From Candidatus Methanoperedentaceae archaeon GB37 (lineage in GTDB: Archaea > Halobacteriota > Methanosarcinia > Methanosarcinales > EX4572-44), in the NCBI GenBank assembly GCA_905171695.1, contig LR991653.1, positions 338,258-402,257 of the forward strand: a DNA stretch of 64,000 nucleotides. Direction: 5' to 3'. The translations under genes were made by a program, and so were the position numbers. The notes beneath the pieces were generated by a model, which ran no database searches, was not told the origin of the DNA, and saw only the letters and a list, made by a program, of their open reading frames with translations. Shown here piece after piece: positions 26,567 through 35,112 of this stretch. Position 1 is the stretch's first letter; each line of letters starts with the position of its first letter.

Positions 26567-27964
26567 ATGAGCTTCATCAGATACAAGAAGTTCAGGAACA
26601 AAGAATATGCTTACGAGGTAACATCTTACTGGGATCCTGAAAAGAAGAAGCCGAGGCAGAAAACAAAGTATCTGGGAGTTGTTGTTGACAAGGAGAAGAA
26701 AATATTCAAGAAAAAGAGTAGAGAGAGGAGAGAGAAGTTAATTCTAGATTTTGGTGATACTTATTTCCTCAACCAGTTCATTAATAGAGTAACATTCTTT
26801 GAGAACCTTAAAAAAGAGATGTTTCTTGCACTCATCTTCTACCGATTGTGTTATCCATCTGCAATGAGGTATGCAAGGATGTGGTATGAGGGCAACATAG
26901 TCAGGAAGTTCTTTGATGTTGATATAAGTTCACAAAGAATAAGTGAGTTTCTTGAGGAGATTGGTGATGAAAGCATCCAGAGGGAATTCTTCAAAGAATA
27001 CATCAGACAGATAACACCCTCAGAAGGAATAGTAATTGATACAACTGCTCTTCCAAACCAGATAAATATTCCAAGATCATCATGGGGATGGCATAACGAG
27101 GAAATAGACAAACAAATCAAGTTGTTGCTTGTTATTGACAGGAGTACATCACTTCCTTTGTTTTTCAGGTATATTGCAGGTAATATTGTTGATGTGTCAA
27201 CCCTCAAGGCAACTGTGGAGGAGTTAAAGAAGTATGGTGTATCAAGATACTTTCTCATTCTTGATGCAGGATTCTTCTCTGAAGAGAATATAAAGGAGCT
27301 TTACAATGAGGAAATACAGTTCCTGATAAGGCTACCCTCCTTAAGGAAGCTGTACAAGAGGCTTATTCTTGAGGAATCCAGAGAGTTAGAGAGTTACAGG
27401 AATGCTGTAAGGTATGGAAGAAGAGTACTGTTTGTAAAGCAAAGAGAAGTTGAGTTATTTGGTAAAAGAGTTTATGCTTATGTTGTACTTGATCCTGAAA
27501 GAAAGGGAAGAGAGATGAGAAGAACTCTGCTTAAGGTAATGGATGAGATTGAAGAGGGCGAGGAAGAGGAGATGGAATACATTTTGATGAAGAAAGGGAT
27601 AATGATTCTTATTTCCTATTCTGAACCGGATAGAGAGAATGTAATATCTTTGTATTACACAAGACAGATTGCAGAAAAGCTGTTTGGCTTTCCAAAGGAT
27701 GGTCTGAACCTGCTTCCTCTGAGAGTGCATAAGGAAGAGACGCTGAGGGGCTACCTGTTTCTGCAGTTCGCTTCACTTGTTGTTTATTCACTGCTGAAGA
27801 GAGAATTAGGGAGAGATTACACTGTAGAGGAGGTCCTGCTCACCTTAAGGAATCTGAAGTGTAAGGTGTATGAGGATGAGATTATAGTTCAGGAATTAAC
27901 CAAGCAGCAAAGGAAGATTTTTGAGAAGTTTGGTATCATGGTGCCTAAAAGTATGGGAATTTAG
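26567..27964 (+). CDS. IS1634/IS4-superfamily transposase
   Basis: 465-residue DDE transposase with no interruption. The start is the ATG at 26567 (SFIRYKKFRNKEYAYEV). Features: the YLG motif after an SYWDPEKKKPRQKTK segment, first acid in GIVIDTTALPNQ, second in RYFLILDAGFFSEENI, and the YYTRQIAEKLFGF motif with the catalytic glutamate, then HKEETLRGYLFLQF. The IS5 insertion lies only 8-12 bases upstream of the start, so the native promoter is disrupted and expression is doubtful although the protein looks intact. Confidence 0.87.
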   Translation: MSFIRYKKFRNKEYAYEVTSYWDPEKKKPRQKTKYLGVVVDKEKKIFKKKSRERREKLILDFGDTYFLNQFINRVTFFENLKKEMFLALIFYRLCYPSAMRYARMWYEGNIVRKFFDVDISSQRISEFLEEIGDESIQREFFKEYIRQITPSEGIVIDTTALPNQINIPRSSWGWHNEEIDKQIKLLLVIDRSTSLPLFFRYIAGNIVDVSTLKATVEELKKYGVSRYFLILDAGFFSEENIKELYNEEIQFLIRLPSLRKLYKRLILEESRELESYRNAVRYGRRVLFVKQREVELFGKRVYAYVVLDPERKGREMRRTLLKVMDEIEEGEEEEMEYILMKKGIMILISYSEPDRENVISLYYTRQIAEKLFGFPKDGLNLLPLRVHKEETLRGYLFLQFASLVVYSLLKRELGRDYTVEEVLLTLRNLKCKVYEDEIIVQELTKQQRKIFEKFGIMVPKSMGI

Positions 27965-27972
27965 GAAATTAT

Positions 27973-28653
27973 GAAGGAATAGACGCATGGGATTATTGGC
28001 ACAAGTTCGCCATGAATAATTTATTTGGAATAGAGATTAATGACCAGATAGCAAGAGTCTGCAAGATGAATATGATTATTCACGATGATGGGCATACAAA
28101 CATTATAAGCACAGATTCTTTAAGACCATTTGAGGGGATAACAGAAATACACAAAGCTTTCAGAAAAGAACATTTTGATATTCTTTTGACTAATCCGCCA
28201 TTCGGAGCAGTAGTAAAATCAACAGAAAAAGATTATTTAGATAAATACGAGTTAGGCAAAGGCAGGAAAAACCAGAAAACAGAGATTTTGTTTATTGAAC
28301 GCTGTCTTGATTTCTTAAAGCCAGATGGAAGAATGGCGATAGTTCTGCCAGATGGAATTTTAACAAACTCTTCTTTACAATATGTCAGGGATTTCTTAAT
28401 GGAAAAATCTCAAATTTTAGCGATTGTTTCACTGCCACAATTTGCTTTTACTCACTTCGGAGCAGGAGTTAAAAGCAGTCTGGTTTTTGTAAGAAAAAAG
28501 AAACCAGATGAAGAATTAGACAATTATCCTATTTTCATGACAATAGCAGAACATATCGGCTATGACGCCACAGGCAGAAAAGACCCAATTAATGATTTAG
28601 ACAGGGTTTTAGAGGAATATAGGAAGTTTGAGAAGAATCTGAGGTGGATATAA
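27973..28653 (+). pseudogene. hsdM: Type I modification subunit HsdM, 5' truncated
   Basis: The frame is open from the IS boundary (reading EGIDAWDYWHKFAMNNLFGIEIN) without a plausible own start. It contains the central N6-adenine methyltransferase region: FGIEINDQIARVCKMNMIIHDDG, the catalytic TNPPFG (encoded near 28192) and FLKPDGRMAIVLPDGIL. The N-terminal domain and SAM-binding motif I are missing, removed by the IS1634-type element. It is followed seven bases later by hsdS remnants. Confidence 0.82.
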
Positions 28654-28665
28654 AGGGGTTTGAAG

Positions 28666-29415
28666 ATGGAATGCTTCACCATAATGCGTAATGAAATTGA
28701 GGGAAGAATTGACCCTTTGTATTATTCAAGTGATGTCTTTCAAATTCTTAGAAGGCTTAAATTTGATATTAAAACAATAGGAGAAATTGCAATTTATATT
28801 AAAACAGGTTTCCCAGCAGGAGCTAATTTACAATCTCATAATAAAGAAGGGATTATTCAAATCAGACCTACAAATATTGGAGAATATTTTTGTTCAAATC
28901 ATATAACAAGAATAAAAGTTAATGAAGAGCTAATATTACCTAAATATTTATGGATTTTATTAAATCAATATCAAAAAATAAAGTCTTCTTTAAGCTTTGC
29001 ACAAATTGGAACAATCAATCTGGCATAAACATTGAATTACTAAAAACAATAAAAATACCAATACCTTCAATAAAAGAGCAAAAAAAGATTATTCATATCT
29101 ATGAAGAAGGATTAAACATCAAAAAACAAAAAGAAACCAAAGCCCAGCAACTTCTTGATTCAATCAACGTTTATGTTCTTTCTGAACTCGGTATAAAACT
29201 GCCTGAATTAAAAGACCAGATGACTTTTGTTGTCTATGCTAATGATGTTAAAGGTGGAAGGATTGATCCACGATATTATAAACCATTTTTCTCGGAATTT
29301 GAAAATGAGCTAATGAAAAGAAATGATATTAAATATTTGGGCGAAATCTCAGTGTATATTGGTAGTGGGGCAACGCCAAAAGCAGGAAGAAACGATTATA
29401 CAACAAAGGACCTTG
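28666..29415 (+). pseudogene. hsdS: Type I specificity subunit HsdS, frameshifted and truncated
   Basis: First target-recognition domain begins IRNEIEGRIDPLYYSS-like (actual text MRNEIEGRIDPLYYSS) and continues to AQIGTIN; a frameshift near 29022 moves to the frame reading SGINIELLKTIKIPIPSIKEQKKI, the conserved helix and IP.P..EQ motif. A second domain starts (VKGGRIDPRYYKP, then [16 protein letters not shown]) but is cut at 29415 by the duplicated asd segment. With hsdM also broken and no hsdR visible, the system is dead. Confidence 0.82.
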
Positions 29416-29666
29416 AGCAAAACCTATTTATTGTATCTATTGTATATTTGGGCGTCAGATCTTGGTTTTAAAAGAGTCTCTGGAGTATATCGTATGGATA
29501 GGATTCGTGTGGGTGTGCTTGGTGCCACTGGTAATGTTGGTCAGCAGTTTGTCGGGATGCTGGTTGATCATCCGTGGTTCGAATTGACCGCTCTGGCTGC
29601 GTCTGAGCGGAGTGTGAGAAAGAGGTATTGTGATGTTGCTAAGTGGCGGGCTGAGGGAGAATTGCC
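29416..29666 (+). repeat. Direct repeat copy 1 of the asd promoter and 5' end
   Basis: About 251 bp nearly identical (a handful of substitutions) to 31112-31362, including the AAACCTATTTATTG promoter region, the GGAG ribosome binding site and the first 57 codons of asd. The identity starts abruptly at AGCAAAACC and fades after GCTGAG-GAGA-TGCC. See the asd fragment and the second copy. Confidence 0.92.
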
Positions 29667-29694
29667 AGATCGCTTGAACCAAAAAACATATTAA
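29494..29694 (+). pseudogene. Duplicated N-terminal fragment of asd
   Basis: Encodes [19 protein letters not shown] and onward to KWRAEGELP, the NADP-binding N terminus of aspartate-semialdehyde dehydrogenase, then leaves the homology and stops at 29694 (66 residues). It has the same promoter and start as the intact gene but no catalytic domain. Confidence 0.9.
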
Positions 29695-29733
29695 TACATT
29701 ACGTGGATTAAATTACAAGAGAGGTAATAAACT

Positions 29734-29940
29734 ATGCAAATAAATCAATTACGTAAAGAATATATCGAACATGTTGCTGAATTTGATAAAAAGATAGAAT
29801 CAGAAGATATAATTGAAGAAAATGGAAAATTTTATGAAAAAGAACCTTCAGGTAATAAAATAGGTGTGCTAAGACCAACCTACTCCGAGTGGCTATTAGA
29901 ACGTCTGGTATCCCAGCTTCAAGAATGGCTTCAAGAATGA
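29734..29940 (+). CDS. Small hypothetical protein
   Basis: 68-residue acidic protein starting at ATG 29734 after AGAGAGGTAATAAACT, a good ribosome binding site. Sequence is charged and amphipathic (LRKEYIEHVAEFDKKIESEDIIEENGKFYEKE, then LERLVSQLQEWLQE), without a recognised domain or membrane segment. The form, size and AT-rich composition suit an accessory gene. It lies within the 1.45-kb segment between the two asd repeats. Confidence 0.5.
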   Translation: MQINQLRKEYIEHVAEFDKKIESEDIIEENGKFYEKEPSGNKIGVLRPTYSEWLLERLVSQLQEWLQE

Positions 29941-30067
29941 TTACTTGTTATTATTTATCTTCTATTATGCTTATCTTCTATTATGCACTCGTACTTTTGT
30001 CACACCTATACAGTCATTGTTTACTGAAATATAGCCATGACTCTGTTTGATATAAAGGGGGTGTGGG

Positions 30068-30145
30068 GTGTGTCCACTTCGCATATTTCCCCTCTACGCC
30101 AGTTAGCGGTTTTTTAGATTTACGTGGCTTTATATGGACACGTCC
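30068..30145. mobile_element. MITE-like miniature element
   Basis: About 78 bp bounded by GTGTCCAC (30070-30077) and the inverted GGACACGTCC (30136-30145). The ends resemble those of the IS6-type element at 34.4 kb (GTCCAC...GTGGACACGTCC), but the interior has no coding sequence. A non-autonomous derivative of that IS is the simplest reading; a chance inverted repeat is possible. Confidence 0.45.
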
Positions 30146-30172
30146 GATATAAAGAATGGAAAAATAATACGT

Positions 30173-30922
30173 TCATCGCGTTTTGTCTTTTTTAAGCAGG
30201 TAAAAGACTACTGTAAAGGTTAAGATAGAATAAATTGCTTCGAATCCTATCGCAGAACCGTGGGGTGGTCTTGTCCTATTAGCGAGTTCATGTCCTTGGG
30301 GTGGTCTTGTCCTATTAGCGAGTTCATGTCCTTGGGGTGGTCTTGTCCTATTAGCGAGTTCATGTCCTTGGGGTGGTCTTGTCCTATTAGCGAGTTCATG
30401 TCCTAGATCTCTAGCCTTTTCCATAGCTTCTTTAATCGCCTCTGCTCGCTTTTCGCACTTGGGGCATCCCCCATCAATGATTTTTATTCTAACCTCTACA
30501 GATCCAGAAGGCTCAGCACCACCTTTTGGCTGATTTGTATTATCTATGGTAATATAATATTTGTCTGTTTTAGGAAATTCGAATGAATAAAATTTAGATT
30601 TTATATTCGTTCCCTTTCCTACTTGATATGATTTGAATCCCTCAGAGCTTCCACCTAACATCATAGATTGGTACTCAATGAATTGTTCTGAGTTCATTAA
30701 AAAAATGTCTATTGCATTCCCGTTAATCACATCTATGCTAACATTAATCACATAGTCGGCAGTTCCTGTGAAACTGTAAATAAGGAATTCATTATCATCA
30801 ATAATCTTAGTTTCATCTAATAATCCTAAGCTTATTTCTTGAACTGTCTCCTTTACGTCTGCTGAAGCAACTAATGTTAATAAGATTCCGCTAACCAATA
30901 TGATTAGAGTTATTCCTTTCAT
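30173..30922 (-). CDS. Exported membrane-anchored protein with 12-residue repeats
   Basis: 249 residues: a signal peptide (MKGITLIILVSGILLTLVASA), an extracellular beta-rich domain (about 22-150, resembling pre-peptidase-type domains in having YSFTGTADYVINVSIDV and FPKTDKYYITIDNT), a CPKC pair near 155, a helical segment, four tandem copies of GHELANRTRPPQ (about 172-220), and a C-terminal helix GFEAIYSILTFTVVFYLLKK. Each repeat has an NRT glycosylation sequon. The repeats probably form a stalk at the cell surface. No known function; located in the accessory segment between asd repeats. Confidence 0.7.
   Translation of the reverse strand: MKGITLIILVSGILLTLVASADVKETVQEISLGLLDETKIIDDNEFLIYSFTGTADYVINVSIDVINGNAIDIFLMNSEQFIEYQSMMLGGSSEGFKSYQVGKGTNIKSKFYSFEFPKTDKYYITIDNTNQPKGGAEPSGSVEVRIKIIDGGCPKCEKRAEAIKEAMEKARDLGHELANRTRPPQGHELANRTRPPQGHELANRTRPPQGHELANRTRPPHGSAIGFEAIYSILTFTVVFYLLKKDKTR
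30262..30404 (-). repeat. Four exact 36-bp tandem repeats inside a coding region
   Basis: Units start at 30262, 30298, 30334 and 30370. They are identical in sequence over their full length (the last differs only at its final base). Each encodes 12 residues of the surface protein. Perfect identity at the DNA level points to recent expansion or ongoing slippage. Confidence 0.95.
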
Positions 30923-31111
30923 TTTAGCTCATATACAGCTACATTCATATTTAAGTACTTATGGTTGTGTAGGAGGTTGTCACACCATCTGGTGTTGACA
31001 TTGTTTTGGGGTTGTTGTTGGGTTGAGTACTGTGGATGTTGCTTTGAGCTTGAATAGGTAAAGATTGTAAAGTTTCAACCGCAACACCACGTAAGTTGAC
31101 AGCCCCATTTA

Positions 31112-31362
31112 AGCAAAACCTATTTATTGTATCTATTGTATATTTGGGCGTCAGATCTTGGTTTTAAAAGAATCTCTGGAGTATATCGTATGGATAGGAT
31201 TCGTGTGGGTGTGCTTGGTGCCACTGGTAATGTTGGTCAGCAGTTTGTCGGGATGCTGGTTGATCATCCGTGGTTTGAACTGACCGCTCTGGCTGCGTCT
31301 GAGCGGAGTGTGGGAAAGAGGTATTGTGATGTTGCTAAGTGGCGGGCTGAGAGAGAGCTGCC
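31112..31362 (+). repeat. Direct repeat copy 2 (promoter and 5' end of intact asd)
   Basis: Counterpart of 29416-29666 at a distance of 1696 bp. It contains the A/T-rich promoter region of the functional asd gene. The two copies bracket a segment with a small ORF, a MITE-like element and the repeat-containing surface protein. Confidence 0.92.
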
Positions 31363-32218
31363 GAGCGAGGTTGGTGAGGAGGTCGTTCTCCCGGTAGATC
31401 CGGGGAAGGTTGATGCCGATCTTGTCTTCTCTGCTCTGCCCGCGGATCTTGCCTTGAAGGTTGAAGCCGAGTTTGCAGACGCTGGTTTTGTTGTGGCAAG
31501 CAATGCGAGGTCGTATCGAATGTTCGATGATGTGCCGCTCATGATACCTGAGGTCAATCCAGAGCACCTCGGGCTCTTGGAGGTTCAGCAGGATACTCGC
31601 GGTTGGGATGGTTGTATTGTAACAAATCCCAATTGTAGCACTATTATAATGGTGACGACGCTCGCTGCTCTCAGAGGATTTGGGCTGGAGAGTGTGCAGG
31701 TTGCAACGATGCAGGCACTCTCTGGTGCTGGTTATGAGGGTGTTGCCTCGATGGCGATACTTGACAACGTCCTCGTACATATTCCGATGGAAGAAGAGAA
31801 GATGGAGACTGAGACCTTGAAGCTCCTTGGAGAGTTTGATGGGGAACGGGTGATCGATGCCGAGATCAGTGTGAGTGCAAGCTGCCATCGGGTAGCGGTC
31901 ATGGATGGACATACCGAGGCTCTCTGGGTAAAGATGCGTGACGATCCGACTCCGGAGGAGGTTAGAGAGGCATTCCATGGGTTTGATGCCGATCTGCACG
32001 ACCTGCCGAGTGAGCCTGAGCGTGTGATAATCGTGCGTGATGAAGAAGACCGACCCCAGCCCCGACTCGATCGCAATGCTGGCGGTGGGATGAGTGTCAG
32101 TGTGGGTCGTATTCGTGAAGGGATCAGGTATATCGCGATGGGACATAACACCATCAGAGGCGCTGCCGGAGCGAGCGTGTTGAACGCAGAACTGTTGCAC
32201 AAGAAAGGGATACTGTAA
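31190..32218 (+). CDS. asd: Aspartate-semialdehyde dehydrogenase
   Basis: Reduces aspartyl phosphate to the semialdehyde on the way to lysine, threonine, methionine and isoleucine. 342 residues of the archaeal/fungal type: [13 protein letters not shown] (NADP loop), the active-site cysteine in [21 protein letters not shown], and the substrate arginine/histidine block [18 protein letters not shown] 31190 follows GGAG at the usual distance. A truncated copy of its 5' end sits 1.7 kb upstream. Confidence 0.95.
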   Translation: MDRIRVGVLGATGNVGQQFVGMLVDHPWFELTALAASERSVGKRYCDVAKWRAERELPSEVGEEVVLPVDPGKVDADLVFSALPADLALKVEAEFADAGFVVASNARSYRMFDDVPLMIPEVNPEHLGLLEVQQDTRGWDGCIVTNPNCSTIIMVTTLAALRGFGLESVQVATMQALSGAGYEGVASMAILDNVLVHIPMEEEKMETETLKLLGEFDGERVIDAEISVSASCHRVAVMDGHTEALWVKMRDDPTPEEVREAFHGFDADLHDLPSEPERVIIVRDEEDRPQPRLDRNAGGGMSVSVGRIREGIRYIAMGHNTIRGAAGASVLNAELLHKKGIL

Positions 32219-32246
32219 TAGAAGATTGGCTGGGTGTTCTGGATCA

Positions 32247-32531
32247 ATGGTTGCTGCCGATCTTGTTGAGAAGACGAAACGCTACCATGAGATGCTCTCA
32301 GCTGCTATCAGCGATGTTTCAACCCTTCCAAGGGAGGGTTCGCCGCTACATAGAGCGGCACTCGATCTACTGGAGATGGCACGTGCGTACTACGATGACG
32401 GAGTCCACTTTGCAGGTAAAGGGGATCTTCTCAATGCACTCGTCTGTTACAGTTATGGGTATGCATGGCTTGATGCGGGTGTGATGCTCGGACTCTTCGA
32501 CGTCTCCATGAAAGAGAAGTTCACAGTGTGA
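32247..32531 (+). CDS. DUF357 family protein
   Basis: 94-residue all-helical archaeal protein of the DUF357 family. Visible family features: [12 protein letters not shown] near the N terminus and [38 protein letters not shown], a hairpin with a TPR-like look. Function unknown. ATG 32247 is preferred; a TTG at 32226 would add seven residues. Its stop overlaps the reading frame of the DUF555 gene by a few bases only if the latter's upstream GTG is used. Confidence 0.8.
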   Translation: MVAADLVEKTKRYHEMLSAAISDVSTLPREGSPLHRAALDLLEMARAYYDDGVHFAGKGDLLNALVCYSYGYAWLDAGVMLGLFDVSMKEKFTV

Positions 32532-32548
32532 GGTGTGACCGGTTTATC

Positions 32549-32893
32549 ATGCCAAACTATCAAGTCCTCCTCGAAGCAGCATGGCTCGTGAAAGACGTGA
32601 AATCTGTTAACGATGCAATGGGAGTTGCGATCTCGGAAGCTGGCAAACGCCTGAACCCTGAGCTAAACTACGTTGAAGTGAACGTTGGAACCACTGTATG
32701 CCCTGCATGCCATGAAGAGCTGGACAGTGTATTTATGGCGGCGAAGACCGCTCTTGTCGGACTGCTATTCGAGATGCGGGTCTTCGATGCCGAGAGCGAG
32801 GAGCACGCTGCACGAATTGCCAAATCAGTGATAGGAAAAGCCTTGAAGAACATACCACTCGAAATATTGGATGTCCAGGAGATTGAAGGCTAA
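32549..32893 (+). CDS. DUF555 (UPF0212) family protein
   Basis: 114-residue conserved euryarchaeal protein of unknown role. [37 protein letters not shown] is the family N terminus, and a CPACHEE zinc-like CxxC follows near residue 52. Start at ATG 32549 (18 bp after DUF357). The pairing of DUF357 and DUF555 suggests one transcription unit downstream of asd. Confidence 0.85.
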   Translation: MPNYQVLLEAAWLVKDVKSVNDAMGVAISEAGKRLNPELNYVEVNVGTTVCPACHEELDSVFMAAKTALVGLLFEMRVFDAESEEHAARIAKSVIGKALKNIPLEILDVQEIEG

Positions 32894-32954
32894 AAAGAGG
32901 TGGAATTCCACAGATGGAAAGTCTTATAAGTGATCGAGAGATGAAGTCTCTCGT

Positions 32955-33104
32955 ATGAGCGTCACACTCATTATCGATGGAAGAGAGATTCCAATGAACG
33001 AGTTTGTTGAACGGTTTTTACAGAACACCATAAGTGGAAGCCTGAAGAGCCTCAGGGGTGTTGGTGAGTGGAAAGAGGTCAGGATAACGATAAGAGAGGA
33101 TTGA
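32955..33104 (+). CDS. Small conserved-looking protein upstream of FKBP gene
   Basis: 49-residue ORF: MSVTLIIDGREIPMNEF then VERFLQNTISGSLKSLRG and a final beta strand (EWKEVRITIRED). It is hydrophilic, has a beta-alpha-beta pattern, and starts with ATG 61 bp after DUF555 and ends 7 bp before the FKBP gene, filling the gap. A purine-rich AGAGATGAAG lies about 20 bases upstream. Reported because the amino acid composition and tight packing look genuine; no function is known to me. Confidence 0.6.
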   Translation: MSVTLIIDGREIPMNEFVERFLQNTISGSLKSLRGVGEWKEVRITIRED

Positions 33105-33111
33105 TAAGATC

Positions 33112-34005
33112 ATGAGACGTTTGATCGTCCCAGCACTTCTACTCCTCATCGCAGTCTCAGGATGCGTCGATGAAAAATCAAGAGTCGTCCATGAAGGGGA
33201 TATCATCAAAGTGGACTATATCGGACGGTTGGAGGACGGGACTATATTTGACACGTCGCTTGAAGAGGTGGCGAGAGAAGCTGGACTCTATGATCCCCTT
33301 CGAAGCTACAAGCCACTCCAGTTCAAGGTTGGATCTGGTCAGATGATACCAGGCTTTGACCGAGGCGTAATCGGGATGAAGGTCAATGAGACAAAGAATA
33401 TAACGATCCCGCCTGAGGAAGCGTATGGAGAATATGACCCTGAAAGGGTGAACGTGATTCCAAGGACTTTCGAGATCCCGCTTGAGGAGACGTTCAACAG
33501 AACCCTTGAGATGCCACTCTACAACTTCAACATGACCTTTGGAAGAGAGTACACAGTCGGCGAGCGACTCAAGGTTCCAGGGTCCCAGATCTACGTAATC
33601 GTGGAGAACATAACAGAGAGTGCTGTCACGGTATCGTATGACCTTGAGGAAGGCGACACGTTCCCCTTCAGGGACCAGTGGAACGAGACCGTGGTTAGAG
33701 CAAACGAGACCACGATCACCGTCAGACACGAGATCGCAGTCGGTGATAATGTAACACTTCCAAACAGCCCATGGTCATCGATCGTCACAGCAATCAGAGG
33801 GAAGAATGCTACACTACGCGCTGAAGAGATCCTTGAACCAGAGATCCAAACACCCTTCGGAACGATGAGGGTGAGCATGAACGAAACAAACATAACAATC
33901 GACCGCAACCATCGTCTGGCAGGAAAGACGCTGACCTTCACAGTGACCGTGAGAGAGATCCTGAGAGAAACCGAACCCAAGACCGGGAATGAGACAGTTG
34001 AATAA
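33112..34005 (+). CDS. FKBP-type peptidyl-prolyl isomerase lipoprotein
   Basis: 297-residue exported foldase. The N terminus is a lipoprotein signal (MRRLIVPALLLLIAVSGC, lipobox AVSGC with the acylated cysteine at 18). An FKBP domain follows (DIIKVDYIGRLEDGTIFDTS, FKVGSGQMIPGFDRGVIGM, IPPEEAYGEY), with the slow-type insert-in-flap expected after YGEYDPERV; the C-terminal half repeats beta-rich segments with many N-glycosylation sequons (NITES, NETTI, NATL). It probably assists folding of surface proteins outside the membrane. Confidence 0.88.
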   Translation: MRRLIVPALLLLIAVSGCVDEKSRVVHEGDIIKVDYIGRLEDGTIFDTSLEEVAREAGLYDPLRSYKPLQFKVGSGQMIPGFDRGVIGMKVNETKNITIPPEEAYGEYDPERVNVIPRTFEIPLEETFNRTLEMPLYNFNMTFGREYTVGERLKVPGSQIYVIVENITESAVTVSYDLEEGDTFPFRDQWNETVVRANETTITVRHEIAVGDNVTLPNSPWSSIVTAIRGKNATLRAEEILEPEIQTPFGTMRVSMNETNITIDRNHRLAGKTLTFTVTVREILRETEPKTGNETVE

Positions 34006-34026
34006 GAAGATTGAGTCTCTCTTGGT

Positions 34027-34392
34027 ATGCAGAGTGAGGAGAAGATTGTAGTAATCCTCCTTGTGATGGCAAGCCTCTCACTTCTCGTTTCATACCTGAC
34101 CTTCCTCCCAGAGAGCGAGTATCAAGAGTACAGCGATTCTGCAGAGATCGGGGACTGGGTACAAGCGGAGGGCATTATAAGAGAGGCGCGTACAACAGAT
34201 ACGGGTGGACATCTGATACTATACATACAGGATGGTGAGGGGCGCAGGATCAAGATCTTCGTTCCAGAAGGCGCAGAGATGAGATCCTCACTCAATCTTG
34301 GAGAGAGGATCGTTCTTCGTGGGAGGGTCTCTGAATACCGTGGAGAGAGGGAGATCGTTGTCGATTCTGAAGAGATCGATAGAGTCGAGTAA
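34027..34392 (+). CDS. Membrane-anchored OB-fold protein
   Basis: 121 residues: one N-terminal helix (KIVVILLVMASLSLLVSYLTFL) and an OB-fold domain (GDWVQAEGIIREARTTDTGGHLILYIQDGEGRRIKIFVPE...RIVLRGRVSEYRGEREIVV) of the tRNA-anticodon/nucleic-acid-binding type. Located outside the cytoplasm if the helix is a signal anchor, so a DNA-uptake or surface role is possible but unproved. 21 bp after the FKBP lipoprotein gene. Confidence 0.75.
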   Translation: MQSEEKIVVILLVMASLSLLVSYLTFLPESEYQEYSDSAEIGDWVQAEGIIREARTTDTGGHLILYIQDGEGRRIKIFVPEGAEMRSSLNLGERIVLRGRVSEYRGEREIVVDSEEIDRVE

Positions 34393-34398
34393 AAAGAC

Positions 34399-35097
34399 CC
34401 GTCCACATAAAATTATATAATACTGGGGACCATCTTTTATTTATGCTGAGAGTAAGGGAAATTGTCAAAGAGTTGAAGGTGTTTGAGAGGAATAAGGTGC
34501 CTTTTGAGGTTAAGATTCTCGGTATTGCAACCTATATTCAGACGTCTTCTGTGAGAAGGACTGCCAGAATTCTCTCTGAGCTTCATCCGGTCTCTAAAAC
34601 CTCTGTTTGGAACTGGATACGGAAGTTTGAAGAGAAATTGCCTGTTGTATCAGAGAAGAAGAGAAGATACTCTATAGCATTAGACGAAACAGTTGTTAAA
34701 TCAAATAAAAAGGTGTACTATGTTTATTCTGCGGTAGATGTGGAAAGAAATGAGTTAATTCTGATTAGAGCTTATACAAACAGAAATTATCTTGTTTCAA
34801 GGTCCTTCAGAGAAGTGCTAAGAGTTCTGTGAGAAGAAGACCAGAATTCATCATCGATAAAGCTCCCTTGGCTTATAGATGCACTGAAAAGCCTAAATCT
34901 AGAATTTGAGCGATCAGTCCTTTCGGAGCATGAAATCCACCCAAAAGATTTCATGCAAGACTAAAACAGAGAATAAAAATATTCTTTTACTCAATTAACT
35001 ATTTTAATCCTGTTAAAAACTGGAATTTGTTCTGTAAGCTCTTTATACTTTATTATAATCGGTTGAGATGGTGTTTATGTTAAGTGGACACGTCCGT
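34399..35097 (+). mobile_element. Decayed IS6-type element
   Basis: Left end GTCCACATAA (34401-34410) pairs with right end TTAAGTGGAC (35080-35089), and the wider ends share the GAC-N2-GTCCAC pattern with the scar at 2744 and the MITE-like element at 30068. It contains a frameshifted transposase. Its right end lies about 25 bp from the nik promoter region. Confidence 0.72.
34443..35082 (+). pseudogene. IS6-family transposase, multiple frameshifts
   Basis: Begins MLRVREIVKELKVFERNKVPFEV and runs through an HTH region (SVRRTARILSELHPVSKTSVWNWIRKFE) to the first catalytic aspartate in SIALDETVVKSNKKVYYVYSAVD. At about 34830 the frame breaks; continuations in other frames read PEFIIDKAP (second aspartate), WLIDALKSLNLEFE, and RFHARLKQRIKIFFYSINYF. 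At least three shifts are needed, so the enzyme is dead. Confidence 0.82.
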
Positions 35098-35112
35098 AAT
35101 CATTTTTCGCAA

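Larger units (their letters stand above)
25422..27972 (+). mobile_element. IS1634-type element interrupted by an IS5-type element
   Basis: The left boundary is inferred from the terminal-repeat-like ATTCCAATATTCCCAA (about 25423-25440), which matches the reverse complement of the sequence around 27953-27972 (13 of 17 positions). Removing the nested IS5 element (25444-26555 plus one AATT) leaves about 1.44 kb, just enough for the 465-residue transposase and short ends. Insertion of this element truncated the surface protein gene on the left and the hsdM gene on the right. Confidence 0.55.

Noticed and set aside
30262..30404. Regular 36-bp repeats considered as a CRISPR array
   Set aside because: The units are contiguous without spacers and lie in frame inside a gene, encoding a protein repeat.
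31151..32200. Long open frame (349 codons) on the minus strand
   Set aside because: It is the antisense of asd, whose plus-strand product has all catalytic motifs. The minus-strand product has low-complexity, histidine/arginine-rich composition typical of a shadow frame.
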